The position numbers and the translations under genes were made by a program. Of a stretch of 64,000 bases of DNA, positions 57,401 to 64,000 are shown piece after piece (within the stretch, counting starts at the first letter, position 1; the number at the start of each line of letters is the position of its first letter). The notes under the pieces were generated by a model. That model did no database searches. It saw only the letters and a program-made list of their open reading frames with translations, and was not told where the DNA came from. The stretch is from Paenarthrobacter aurescens TC1 (GTDB lineage Bacteria; Actinomycetota; Actinomycetes; Actinomycetales; Micrococcaceae). The DNA is taken from positions 1,798,001-1,862,000 of the forward strand of contig CP000474.1 of NCBI GenBank assembly GCA_000014925.1, read 5' to 3'.

Positions 57401-58495
57401 TCAGGCCGCCCGGCTCACAGCGGCTTCGGCCAGCTGACGTAATGCCACCAGCGGCAGGTCCTCAAGGGGTAGGCGTTCAAGAGCTTCGAATGCTCTGTTG
57501 CTGAGCTCAGCGATCAGCGATTCCGTGGCGTCCAAGGCGCCGCATTCAACAATGACGCGCCGTATTTCGGCTACCTCGACTTCGCCGAGGCCGGGATTGC
57601 CGAGCATACGGTCTAGGTAGTCTGCCTCCGCCGGGGGTGCTTGGTTGATGGCAAAGCCCACCAGAACCGTACGCTTGCCTTCCCGAAGGTCATCGCCAGC
57701 GGGCTTGCCGGTCGTTTCGGGATCGCCAAAGACCCCCAGGACGTCATCCCGCATTTGGAATGCCTCGCCCAGGGGCAACGAGAACTCCGAATAACCCTTA
57801 AGCAACCCTTCGGGGGCTCCGGCCAGTGCCCCACCCAACGCCAGTGGATGCTCAGTGGAGTATTTTGCGGATTTGTACCGAATGATGGATTTTGCACGCT
57901 CCACAGATCCGGCCCGGTCACGTACGGGACCAGCCACCTCTTCCAGAATGTCGAGGTACTGACCTGCCATTACTTCTGCGCGCATCACGTTGAAAATTCG
58001 CCGTGCTGGACTTCCCGCTGCTGCCCGGTGGCCGATCTCCGTAAAGGACTCCTCGCTGAAGGAAAGGCAGAGGTCGCCGGTCAGGATCGCGGCCGCATCG
58101 CCAAAACGCCCGCTGTCCAGTGCCCAGCCGTTCATTTCATGGAGCTGGTTGAACCGTTTGTGCACGCTTGGGCCGCCGCGGCGGGTGTCAGACCGATCAA
58201 TAATGTCATCGTGGATCAGGGCCGCTGCCTGGAAAAGCTCAAGAGCACACCCGGCGGTGATGATGTCCGGGTCGCCGGCAGGGCCGCCAGCGCCCCTCCA
58301 GCCCCAGTAGCACATGAGGGCCCGGAGGCGTTTGCCTCCGGTGACAAGATTCGAAATCGATCCAATGAGCGGCTCGACGTCGGGAGAAACCGTAGCCATG
58401 AGGTCCTGTTGCTCTGACAGGAACCCGCTCAATTTGCCGGCAACACCATTAATGAACTGCGTCTGCTCCGCGGTGACGTGGGAAGTTGCCGTCAC
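57401..58495 (-). CDS. Polyprenyl diphosphate synthase (geranylgeranyl type)
   Basis: Makes C15-C20 or longer isoprenyl diphosphates. The 364-residue protein has the first aspartate-rich motif IHDDIIDRSDTRRG, GGKRLRALMCY, and the second motif FQMRDDVLGVFGDPETTGKP (DDxxxxD). It matches idsA2/Rv2173c in position. Product chain length cannot be told from sequence alone. GTG at 58495 overlaps the lipoprotein stop by 4 bases (GTGA). Confidence 0.92.
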   Translation of the reverse strand: MTATSHVTAEQTQFINGVAGKLSGFLSEQQDLMATVSPDVEPLIGSISNLVTGGKRLRALMCYWGWRGAGGPAGDPDIITAGCALELFQAAALIHDDIIDRSDTRRGGPSVHKRFNQLHEMNGWALDSGRFGDAAAILTGDLCLSFSEESFTEIGHRAAAGSPARRIFNVMRAEVMAGQYLDILEEVAGPVRDRAGSVERAKSIIRYKSAKYSTEHPLALGGALAGAPEGLLKGYSEFSLPLGEAFQMRDDVLGVFGDPETTGKPAGDDLREGKRTVLVGFAINQAPPAEADYLDRMLGNPGLGEVEVAEIRRVIVECGALDATESLIAELSNRAFEALERLPLEDLPLVALRQLAEAAVSRAA

Positions 58496-59067
58496 TTGAC
58501 GGACCCGGCCGCCACGTTGGCGCCAATGGTGAACGTTGAGACGCCCTCCTTTTGCCTGATCGATACGTTCACCGTTTCGCCATCACCGCGGATGAAGTCC
58601 AGGGAAGTGACGTTGCCAACAGCCGACGGGCCGGGGACAAGCTTAAAGCCCTGCGCCTCCATGGAGGTCTTGTAGTAGTCCACAACACCCTCGGGTGGAG
58701 CTTTGATTGTCCCGACGAGCGCCACCGTGGCTACTGAATCGCTCTTGTCCACGCTGCTCGAGCGCACGGAGGTCTTGGGCATGACCGGAATGAGTTGCTC
58801 AGGAAAACCAGGAACAAGAGCATTCACCGTTGCCGTGGCGTCCGGTGCCGGTTGGGGTGTCTCCGTGAATGCGGTGGTTTCAGGCGAGGCTGTGGAGCCG
58901 GAAGGCGATGACGGGGTTGGCACCGCCGTGGACGATGCCGAGGAAGCGCTTGTTTCGGACGGCGCTGCCGTGCCGCCGGGGGATGGTGTGCATGCCGAGG
59001 CCGCCAAAGCGACACTGACTGCGAGCAGGGCAAACCCTCGCGATTGAGGAGTTCCAAAGAGCTTCAC
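58492..59067 (-). CDS. Lipoprotein of unknown function
   Basis: A 191-residue lipoprotein. The signal has LLAVSVALAASAC with lipobox LAASAC (Cys about 26), followed by a 50-residue Ser/Thr/Pro-rich linker and a C-terminal folded part (about 85-191, GVVDYYKTSMEAQGFKLVP). GTG at 59067 follows GGAAGGAT. It is coupled to the downstream polyprenyl synthase gene. No family is recognised with confidence. Confidence 0.88.
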   Translation of the reverse strand: MKLFGTPQSRGFALLAVSVALAASACTPSPGGTAAPSETSASSASSTAVPTPSSPSGSTASPETTAFTETPQPAPDATATVNALVPGFPEQLIPVMPKTSVRSSSVDKSDSVATVALVGTIKAPPEGVVDYYKTSMEAQGFKLVPGPSAVGNVTSLDFIRGDGETVNVSIRQKEGVSTFTIGANVAAGSVK

Positions 59068-59126
59068 AGGGTATCCTTCCTGGGGCTGAGCCGGACTGTG
59101 CCTCCAGTTTAGTCAGTGGTGGGGCA

Positions 59127-59132
59127 TAGTAT
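59127..59132 (+). promoter_or_regulatory. Candidate -10 box for dinB
   Basis: TAGTAT lies seven bases before GTG 59140, the distance expected when transcription starts at the start codon. No good -35 box or ribosome site is seen. Confidence 0.35.
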
Positions 59133-59139
59133 TGCCGTT

Positions 59140-60402
59140 GTGAGGCAGGAAGCATTCGGTGGCGCCCCAAGTGCCGGCAGCAAGCCCGCCCGCAGCGCCG
59201 GAGATGCCCTGCGGGAACAGCGGCGAACCAGCATACTTCACGTGGATATGGATGCTTTTTTCGTCTCCGTGGAACTGCGGACCCGTCCCGAACTTCGGGG
59301 AAAGCCGGTCATTGTTGGATTCCCTGCAGAACGGTCCGTGGTGCTTTCCGCTTCCTACGAGGCGCGGGCCACGGGTGTGAAGTCCGCCATGCCGATGTCC
59401 ATTGCCATGAGGCGGTGCCCATCTGCGGTGATCATTAATCCCCGGCATACCGAGTACTACGAGGTTTCCGGCCGGCTCATGGAGATTTTCGCCTCCATTA
59501 CCGATCTCGTGGAGCCGCTGAGCGTGGACGAAGCCTTCCTGGACGTGGGCGGCGCGATTCGTCGTCTTGGGTCGCCGATGGACATCGGCCACCTCATCCG
59601 CCGCAGGGTCCATTCGGAACTTGGAATCACGGCCTCCGTGGGGATCGCAAGCACCAAGTTTGTGGCTAAGATCGCATCCACTCGGTGCAAGCCTGACGGC
59701 ATCCTCCAAATCGATGCCGAGGACTCCGTCCCTTATCTCCACAGCCTTCCTGTCGGAGCCCTGTGGGGTGTGGGTGGAAAGACTGCCGAAGTGTTGTCCC
59801 GCTTGGGCATTCGCACTGTGGCGGATGTCGCAGCAACCCCCTTGGCGTCGCTTAAAAAGGTTCTGGGAGCCAGTGGCGAGCACGTTCACCGGTTGTCCAT
59901 GGGTATAGACCCGCGGCCGGTAACTCCAACCAGGCTTGAGAAGAGCATAGGGGCGGAGGAGACCTTCTCCGTGGATACCGCGGACCAGGCCTTGCTGCAC
60001 CGGGAGTTGCTGCGTCTTTCACACCGCACCGCCATCCGGCTCAGGAGCTCAGGCATGCTGGCAAGGACTGTGGCATTGAAGCTGCGGTACTCGGATTTCT
60101 CTACGGTCACGCGCAGCCGCACCGTGCAGACCCCTGTGGACAGCGCGCAGCTGATTTACCAGGTAGCCGTGCAGCTGCTTGAGTCCTTGGGCACCCGATC
60201 CATGAGTGTGCGGTTGGTAGGGGTGCGGGCTGAGCAATTGGAACCAGCGGGCCAGACGTCGCTGCAGTTGAGCCTTGACCGGCGGGACGACAACTGGCGG
60301 GCAGCCGAACAGGCCTTGGATCGTGTCTCCGAGCGCTTCGGGTCCAAAACGCTTCTGCCGGCCCGGCTCCTGGAGCCTGGGAAGCCCCCGGCGGACGCAT
60401 GA
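59140..60402 (+). CDS. dinB: DNA polymerase IV
   Basis: A Y-family translesion polymerase. The 420-residue protein has SILHVDMDAFFVSVEL and SVDEAFLDVGG with the metal-binding acids, YEARATGVKSAMP, and a little-finger domain from about residue 250. GTG at 59140 is a likely leaderless start; GTG at 59116 or 59119 would add eight or seven residues. It is divergent from the lipoprotein gene. The usual C-terminal beta-clamp peptide is not obvious. Confidence 0.93.
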   Translation: MRQEAFGGAPSAGSKPARSAGDALREQRRTSILHVDMDAFFVSVELRTRPELRGKPVIVGFPAERSVVLSASYEARATGVKSAMPMSIAMRRCPSAVIINPRHTEYYEVSGRLMEIFASITDLVEPLSVDEAFLDVGGAIRRLGSPMDIGHLIRRRVHSELGITASVGIASTKFVAKIASTRCKPDGILQIDAEDSVPYLHSLPVGALWGVGGKTAEVLSRLGIRTVADVAATPLASLKKVLGASGEHVHRLSMGIDPRPVTPTRLEKSIGAEETFSVDTADQALLHRELLRLSHRTAIRLRSSGMLARTVALKLRYSDFSTVTRSRTVQTPVDSAQLIYQVAVQLLESLGTRSMSVRLVGVRAEQLEPAGQTSLQLSLDRRDDNWRAAEQALDRVSERFGSKTLLPARLLEPGKPPADA

Positions 60403-60640
60403 GGCCCACCCGGTTGCCCGGCGGCACTCCGGGCGTCTTTCAGAACGGCGTCGGACAAACTATCCTATTTATTACAGAGATTTAGATCGTCTGGACAAAC
60501 TGTTTCCTGAACAGTCGGCCCCGAGATGCCCGCTGAACCAAAAGGGAATTTTGGGGAACGATTTTCTTGGTCCGATCGTTTTGGAAACAGACGCACAGAA
60601 CGCGTCATGTCCGGACGCTGGCTGACTAAAGGAGGTCGCG
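60403..60640 (+). other. AT-rich promoter region of the DUF3040 gene
   Basis: A 238-base gap with a weak GCCCGG/CCGGGC stem just after dinB (60416-60434), then A/T-rich sequence with the direct repeat GGACAAACT at 60453-60461 and 60493-60501 (40 bp apart). TATCCT (60461-60466) could be a -10 box. The gap ends in AAAGGAGGT, an excellent ribosome site. Confidence 0.5.
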
Positions 60641-61009
60641 ATGCCCCTCTCGGAGCACGAACAGAAGCTGCTTGAGCAACTTGAGAAGCAACTTCATGAG
60701 GACGATCCGAAGTTCGCCAACACCATGGGTTCGGATCCCATCCGCAGCTGGTCCACCCGGCACGTCATTATCGGTGTGCTTGGCGCCATTGCCGGAATCC
60801 TCCTTCTTCTCGTTGGCGTATCACTGCAGGCGATACCTGTGGGTGTCCTTGGCTTCGTCGTCATGGGCGCCGGCGTGTACTTCGCTACGTTGCGTGGCGC
60901 GGCCTTCGGCAAGGCAAGCAAGGGGAAACCCGGCAAGGCCAAGCCAAAGAGTTCGTTCATGAGCAGCTTGGAAGAACGCTGGGACGAACGGCGTCGCGAC
61001 GACAATTGA
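60641..61009 (+). CDS. DUF3040 membrane protein
   Basis: A 122-residue protein of the DUF3040 family, found before mraZ in actinobacteria. The start MPLSEHEQKLLEQLEKQL is the family signature. Two membrane helices follow (about 42-62 and 66-86), then a basic tail (GKASKGKPGKAKPK) and a charged end. Role unknown, but linkage to the division cluster is conserved. AAAGGAGGT precedes the ATG. Confidence 0.9.
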   Translation: MPLSEHEQKLLEQLEKQLHEDDPKFANTMGSDPIRSWSTRHVIIGVLGAIAGILLLLVGVSLQAIPVGVLGFVVMGAGVYFATLRGAAFGKASKGKPGKAKPKSSFMSSLEERWDERRRDDN

Positions 61010-61089
61010 CAGACCCTTCCGGGTTCGAGGACGTCAGCCGAGGCCTCTCCTGAATCATCCACGCCCCGGAGATTCTTAGGGGCAACGAA

Positions 61090-61116
61090 AGACCCGCGAT
61101 GCGGGTCTTTTCGCAT
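61090..61116 (+). terminator. Terminator after the DUF3040 gene
   Basis: Stem AGACCCGC-GAT-GCGGGTCT (arms 61090-61097 and 61101-61108) followed by TTTCGCATTT. It isolates mraZ from the upstream gene. Confidence 0.8.
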
Positions 61117-61122
61117 TTAAGG

Positions 61123-61172
61123 GCCGTCCTCAACAAAGAAGCCGTCCTCAACACGGGAGCGATCCTCAACTA
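61123..61172. repeat. Short tandem repeat GCCGTCCTCAACA
   Basis: GCCGTCCTCAACA occurs at 61123-61135 and 61141-61153, and a weaker copy GATCCTCAACTA lies at 61161-61172. The period is 18-20 bases. Function unknown. Confidence 0.7.
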
Positions 61173-61409
61173 AGGGAACTTGCTCCACTTCGCACCACTA
61201 GCCCCACTTTCCACCCTTTCCGGCATTTTTCACCCCCATTAGTCCGGATCATGCCTGGCGTTTCAGGGTGCAGGGGCCAGAAACTGGCATCCCACGCCCC
61301 GGAGCCGTGGCTCTTTGGTATGCGCCCTCCACTTTCCGCCACACCCAGAAAACCGCGTGATTTCAGGCTTGGTGATTCTCAAAGTGGTGGAGAAACGCCC
61401 CGCAGTGCG

Positions 61410-61437
61410 TTGACTGTGGTGCGTTGTGGAGTAAAGT
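61410..61437 (+). promoter_or_regulatory. mraZ: Promoter of mraZ
   Basis: TTGACT (61410-61415) and TAAAGT (61432-61437) are spaced by 16 bases, a good sigma-A type promoter. Transcription would begin about 60 bases before mraZ. Confidence 0.7.
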
Positions 61438-61452
61438 GGAGAGCATAAGAGG
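61426..61452 (+). promoter_or_regulatory. mraZ: MraZ-box repeats
   Basis: GTGGAG at 61426-61431 and 61436-61441, then AGAGGG at about 61448-61453: GTGG-like units with a period near 10 bp. MraZ proteins bind three TGGGN repeats separated by 5 bases before their own operon. These overlap the -10 box, which fits self-repression. Confidence 0.6.
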
Positions 61453-61505
61453 GTAGTGGCAGTGTTGGGCATGTGCGGGCACCTTGATTGAGGGGCGGTG
61501 GGCCA

Positions 61506-61937
61506 GTGTTTCTGGGTACTCACTCTCCGCGTCTCGATGAAAAGGGCCGGATCATCCTTCCCGCCAAGTTCCGCGAGGAACTTGCCGACGGATTGGTTCT
61601 CACCAGAGGCCAGGAACGCTGCATCTACGTCTTTAGTCAGAAGGAATTCGAGCGCATTCACGAGTCGATGCGGGAGGCACCACTGTCCTCCAAGCAGGCA
61701 CGTGACTACATTCGGGTTTTCCTGTCTGGAGCCTCTGATGAGGTACCGGACAAGCAGGGGCGCGTGACGATTCCGCCGGCGCTCCGCGCTTACGCAGGGC
61801 TTGGCCGGGAACTGGCGGTTATCGGCGCCGGTACCCGGGCAGAGATCTGGGATGCCGACGCTTGGAACGAGTACCTCAATGAGAAGGAAGCAGCCTTCTC
61901 TGAAACGGATGACGACAATCTTCCGGGGTTCATCTGA
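61506..61937 (+). CDS. mraZ: Transcriptional regulator MraZ
   Basis: A 143-residue AbrB-fold regulator with two DXXXR-type repeats ([20 protein letters not shown] and [19 protein letters not shown]). It is the first gene of the division and cell wall (dcw) cluster and controls it in several bacteria. GTG at 61506 begins [15 protein letters not shown], the standard N-terminus, after a G-rich site. An in-frame TTG at 61488 is less likely. Confidence 0.95.
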   Translation: MFLGTHSPRLDEKGRIILPAKFREELADGLVLTRGQERCIYVFSQKEFERIHESMREAPLSSKQARDYIRVFLSGASDEVPDKQGRVTIPPALRAYAGLGRELAVIGAGTRAEIWDADAWNEYLNEKEAAFSETDDDNLPGFI

Positions 61938-62106
61938 CCCCGGTTGGAGGAAGCGGCAGTCCAGCTTCTTGAATGGGATCTCCAGCCGCCCATCGAACTG
62001 TCTTCCTGGCTCACCTTCCCCTGAGCCAGGCCGGCGGAACGATAGGCGCGGATGGGGATCCGATTCAAGAATCAGTAGGCAAGCGATTGAGGAAAGAGGA
62101 GGCAGC

Positions 62107-63105
62107 GTGGAAGAGCAGGACGCGGCAAAGCCCACATCGGAGCGCCACGTGCCCGTCCTGAAAGACCGCTGCATCAACCTGCTTGCTCCCGGCTTTGAGG
62201 CTGCCAGGAAACGCGGGGAAAGACCTGTCGCCATCGATGCAACCCTCGGCATGGGAGGCCACTCCGAGGCCATGTTGCAGCGTTTCCCCGACCTTCACCT
62301 CGTTGGCATCGATCGCGACGAGGAAGCCCTGGCCTTGGCAGGCGCCCGGCTGGAGCCCTTTTCCGATCGCACCGATCTTGTTCATGCTGTGTACGACGAG
62401 ATAGAGGACGTCCTGCTGGACCTTGGCGTTCCTGAGGTTCATGGCATTCTTATGGACCTTGGCGTCTCTTCCCTGCAACTCGACGAGCGGGAGCGCGGTT
62501 TCGCCTACTCCTACGACGCCCCCTTGGATATGCGGATGGACACCAGCCGTGGCCAAACGGCAGCTGATGTGGTCAACAACTACAGCGAAGACGAACTGGT
62601 GCGCATCATCCGGAAATGGGGCGAAGAGAAGTTCGCCGGGCGGATCGCCAACAGGATCGTCAACGCCCGCGCGGAGAAGCCGTTCGCAACCACGGGAGAA
62701 CTTGTAGAGCAGATCCGCAGCGTTGTCCCTGCCGCAGCAGCGAAGAGTGGCGGGCATCCCGCCAAGCGCACCTTCCAGGCATTGCGGATTGAGGTCAACG
62801 AGGAACTCGATGTCCTGGAACGCGCGGTTCCGGCAGCGGTGGCCGCGACGGCCATGGGTGGTCGGATAGTGGTGATGTCTTATCACTCGCTTGAGGACAA
62901 GATCGTGAAGTCCGTTTTCCAGGCGGGTTCCAAATCTTCGGCGCCGCTCGGCTTCCCCGTTGAGCTTGAAGAACACAAACCTGAATTGAAAACCATCACC
63001 AAGGGCACGGAAGTGCCCACGGCAGCGGAAATCGCTGAAAATCCCCGCGCGGCGTCTGCCCGGTTGAGGGCAGTGGAGCGTATCAAACAGAGGAGAGACG
63101 CATGA
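62107..63105 (+). CDS. rsmH: 16S rRNA m4C1402 methyltransferase
   Basis: N4-methylates C1402 of 16S rRNA. The 332-residue protein has [16 protein letters not shown], the SAM motif [35 protein letters not shown] and [15 protein letters not shown] at 62107 follows AGAGGAGG; the frame upstream to 61801 is open but overlaps mraZ and has no site. It lies 169 bases after mraZ; that gap shows no gene. ATGA overlap with ftsL. Confidence 0.95.
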
Positions 63106-63770
63106 GCAACGCCGCAGCGAAGACTATGCCCTCCACGGTGGGCAGCACCGCCCGTGCGCTTCCGGTCCCTGCGGGAAGGCCCGACACCGCCCGCAAGGCG
63201 CGCACTCCTCTGTCACTGGTGCGCAGCGTGCCGGGCAAGCGGAGGACGCCATTCGTGGTCCTGTGCTTCGTGGCGATGGCCGCCGCGCTTCTGACAGTAC
63301 TGGTGTTGAACATTTCTGTGTCCACGGCGCAGTACCAGCTGGTCCAGCTAAAAGCCCAGGCTGCCACCTTGAACAAGGAAAACCAGGACCTGACACAGAA
63401 GAAGCAGAACTTCGAAGCTCCGCAGAACCTCGCAGCGAAGGCCGCCGAGTTGGGAATGGTACCTTCCACCGTTAAAGGGCAGATCGACCTGAACACCCTG
63501 GCGGTGACCGGAAAGGCATCACCGGCAGTCAAGGGAGATAATCCCGGAGCCTTGCTTGCCGCTCCGGCCGTTGAAGGCTTGATCGATGTTGTTCCGTCGG
63601 TGACTACCAAGGAACCGCTGGAAAACCGCAAACCGGATGCAGCTCCGGTGGCCCCGGCTGCAACGCCGTCCACGCCGCCGGCTACCCCCGCATCACCGGC
63701 GGCGACCCCGCCCGTGGAGCTTCACGGGGGTACGGTACCGGCTCCCCAACAAAAGACACCAGGGCAGTAG
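63102..63770 (+). CDS. ftsL: FtsL-type division protein
   Basis: A 222-residue single-pass membrane protein. The N-terminal 50 residues are basic, a membrane helix lies at about 50-72 ([19 protein letters not shown]), a coiled coil follows (about 78-105, [20 protein letters not shown]) and a long Pro/Ala/Thr-rich tail ends it. It is too divergent for name by motif; position between rsmH and ftsI and topology identify it. It would bridge FtsB/FtsQ to FtsW-FtsI at the septum. The tail is longer than in typical FtsL. Confidence 0.88.
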
Positions 63771-63812
63771 ACAGTCCGTCCACCGAAGCAAGGCCAGCAG
63801 CAAGGATTCAAC

Positions 63813-64000
63813 GTGGCAAAGAACCCCGGCACATCGAATAAAACGAAGACGCCGGCGGCAAGAAAACGTTTGCGCGTTGGCCTCGGCATCATGCTGACCT
63901 TGCTTCTGGTGGTGGGCGGCAAGCTGTTCATGGTCCAGGGCCTGGATATGGGCGGGATGGCTGAAGCTGCCTTGGCGAGCCGGCTCACGCCGCAGGTGCT
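63813..64000 (+). CDS. ftsI: FtsI-type class B penicillin-binding protein (5' end, cut by window)
   Basis: Only about 62 residues are in the window. GTG at 63813 follows AAGGA and reads a basic start (AKNPGTSNKTKTPAARKRLRV, in parts) then one membrane helix GLGIMLTLLLVVGGKLFMVQ, and GLDMGGMAEAALASRLTPQV. Topology and position after ftsL identify the septal transpeptidase. The catalytic domain lies beyond the end of the window. Confidence 0.85.
   Translation, partial: MAKNPGTSNKTKTPAARKRLRVGLGIMLTLLLVVGGKLFMVQGLDMGGMAEAALASRLTPQV

Larger units (their letters stand above)
61010..61505 (+). other. Long leader between DUF3040 gene and mraZ
   Basis: A 496-base gap with no credible ORF. It holds the DUF3040 terminator (61090-61116), short tandem repeats (61123-61172), a stretch with short CCAC-rich units at about 61200-61240, and the mraZ promoter with its boxes (61387-61452). 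Confidence 0.7.

Noticed and set aside
61801..62106. A 5' extension of rsmH by 102 codons
   Set aside because: It overlaps mraZ, has no ribosome site, and the family start is at GTG 62107 after AGAGGAGG.

Overview
The window looks like chromosome from a high-GC actinobacterium of the Micrococcaceae, most like Arthrobacter/Paenarthrobacter. The 23S rRNA is about 3.14 kb and carries the actinobacterial insertion in domain III. GTG starts are common. Gene order follows actinobacterial blocks known from Mycobacterium (Rv1692-Rv1713, Rv1826-Rv1830 and Rv2165c-Rv2187 equivalents). This assignment is inference from gene order and protein likeness; no search was run.

Layout. 1-3520: 3' part of an rRNA operon (spacer, 23S, 5S, terminator). 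3796-14279: a forward block with an arginine/aspartate-rich repeat protein, a NagD-like phosphatase, a small conserved protein, TlyA, NAD kinase, RecN, CTP synthase, a Nudix ADP-ribose pyrophosphatase and XerD. 14303-15615: a reverse-strand membrane protein and a forward Nudix hydrolase. 15689-25353: a long reverse-strand run holding a methylcitrate-cycle operon (gntR-type regulator, prpD, prpB, prpC), a SAM methyltransferase, a LuxR/TPR regulator and a DcuS/DcuR-like two-component system that diverges from dctA (25493-26839).

27094-35046 is a forward block for chromosome segregation, translation and growth: ParA-like ATPase, ScpA, ScpB, RluB-type pseudouridine synthase, prephenate dehydrogenase, CMP kinase, an acyltransferase and Der. 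It is followed by tRNA-Pro(GGG). 35391-36975 holds a MarR regulator divergent from a decayed MFS transporter. 37744-40813 is the conserved gcvH-garA-ftsR-bfn-merR cluster. Then come an orphan ParA-like ATPase, pyruvate carboxylase, a long-chain acyl-CoA synthetase, a ROK glucokinase, two tandem alpha/beta hydrolases, a second acyltransferase and class II DAHP synthase.

53173-64000 concerns the cell envelope and division: a PASTA-domain Ser/Thr kinase, a LysM lytic transglycosylase, an Rv2175c-like DNA-binding protein, a polyprenyl diphosphate synthase, a lipoprotein, DNA polymerase IV, a DUF3040 protein and the start of the division cluster (mraZ, rsmH, ftsL, 5' end of ftsI, cut by the window edge).

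Most of the window is core genome; I saw no prophage, insertion sequence, CRISPR array or defence island. The least explained item is the charge-segregated repeat protein next to the rRNA operon, whose coding DNA holds near-identical tandem 174-bp units. Other points of interest are paired TGTATACA sites at the propionate regulator, an RNA hairpin that would cover the gcvH ribosome site, hairpins ahead of garA, a well-formed mraZ promoter with 10-bp-spaced boxes, and a transporter pseudogene with three separate lesions.
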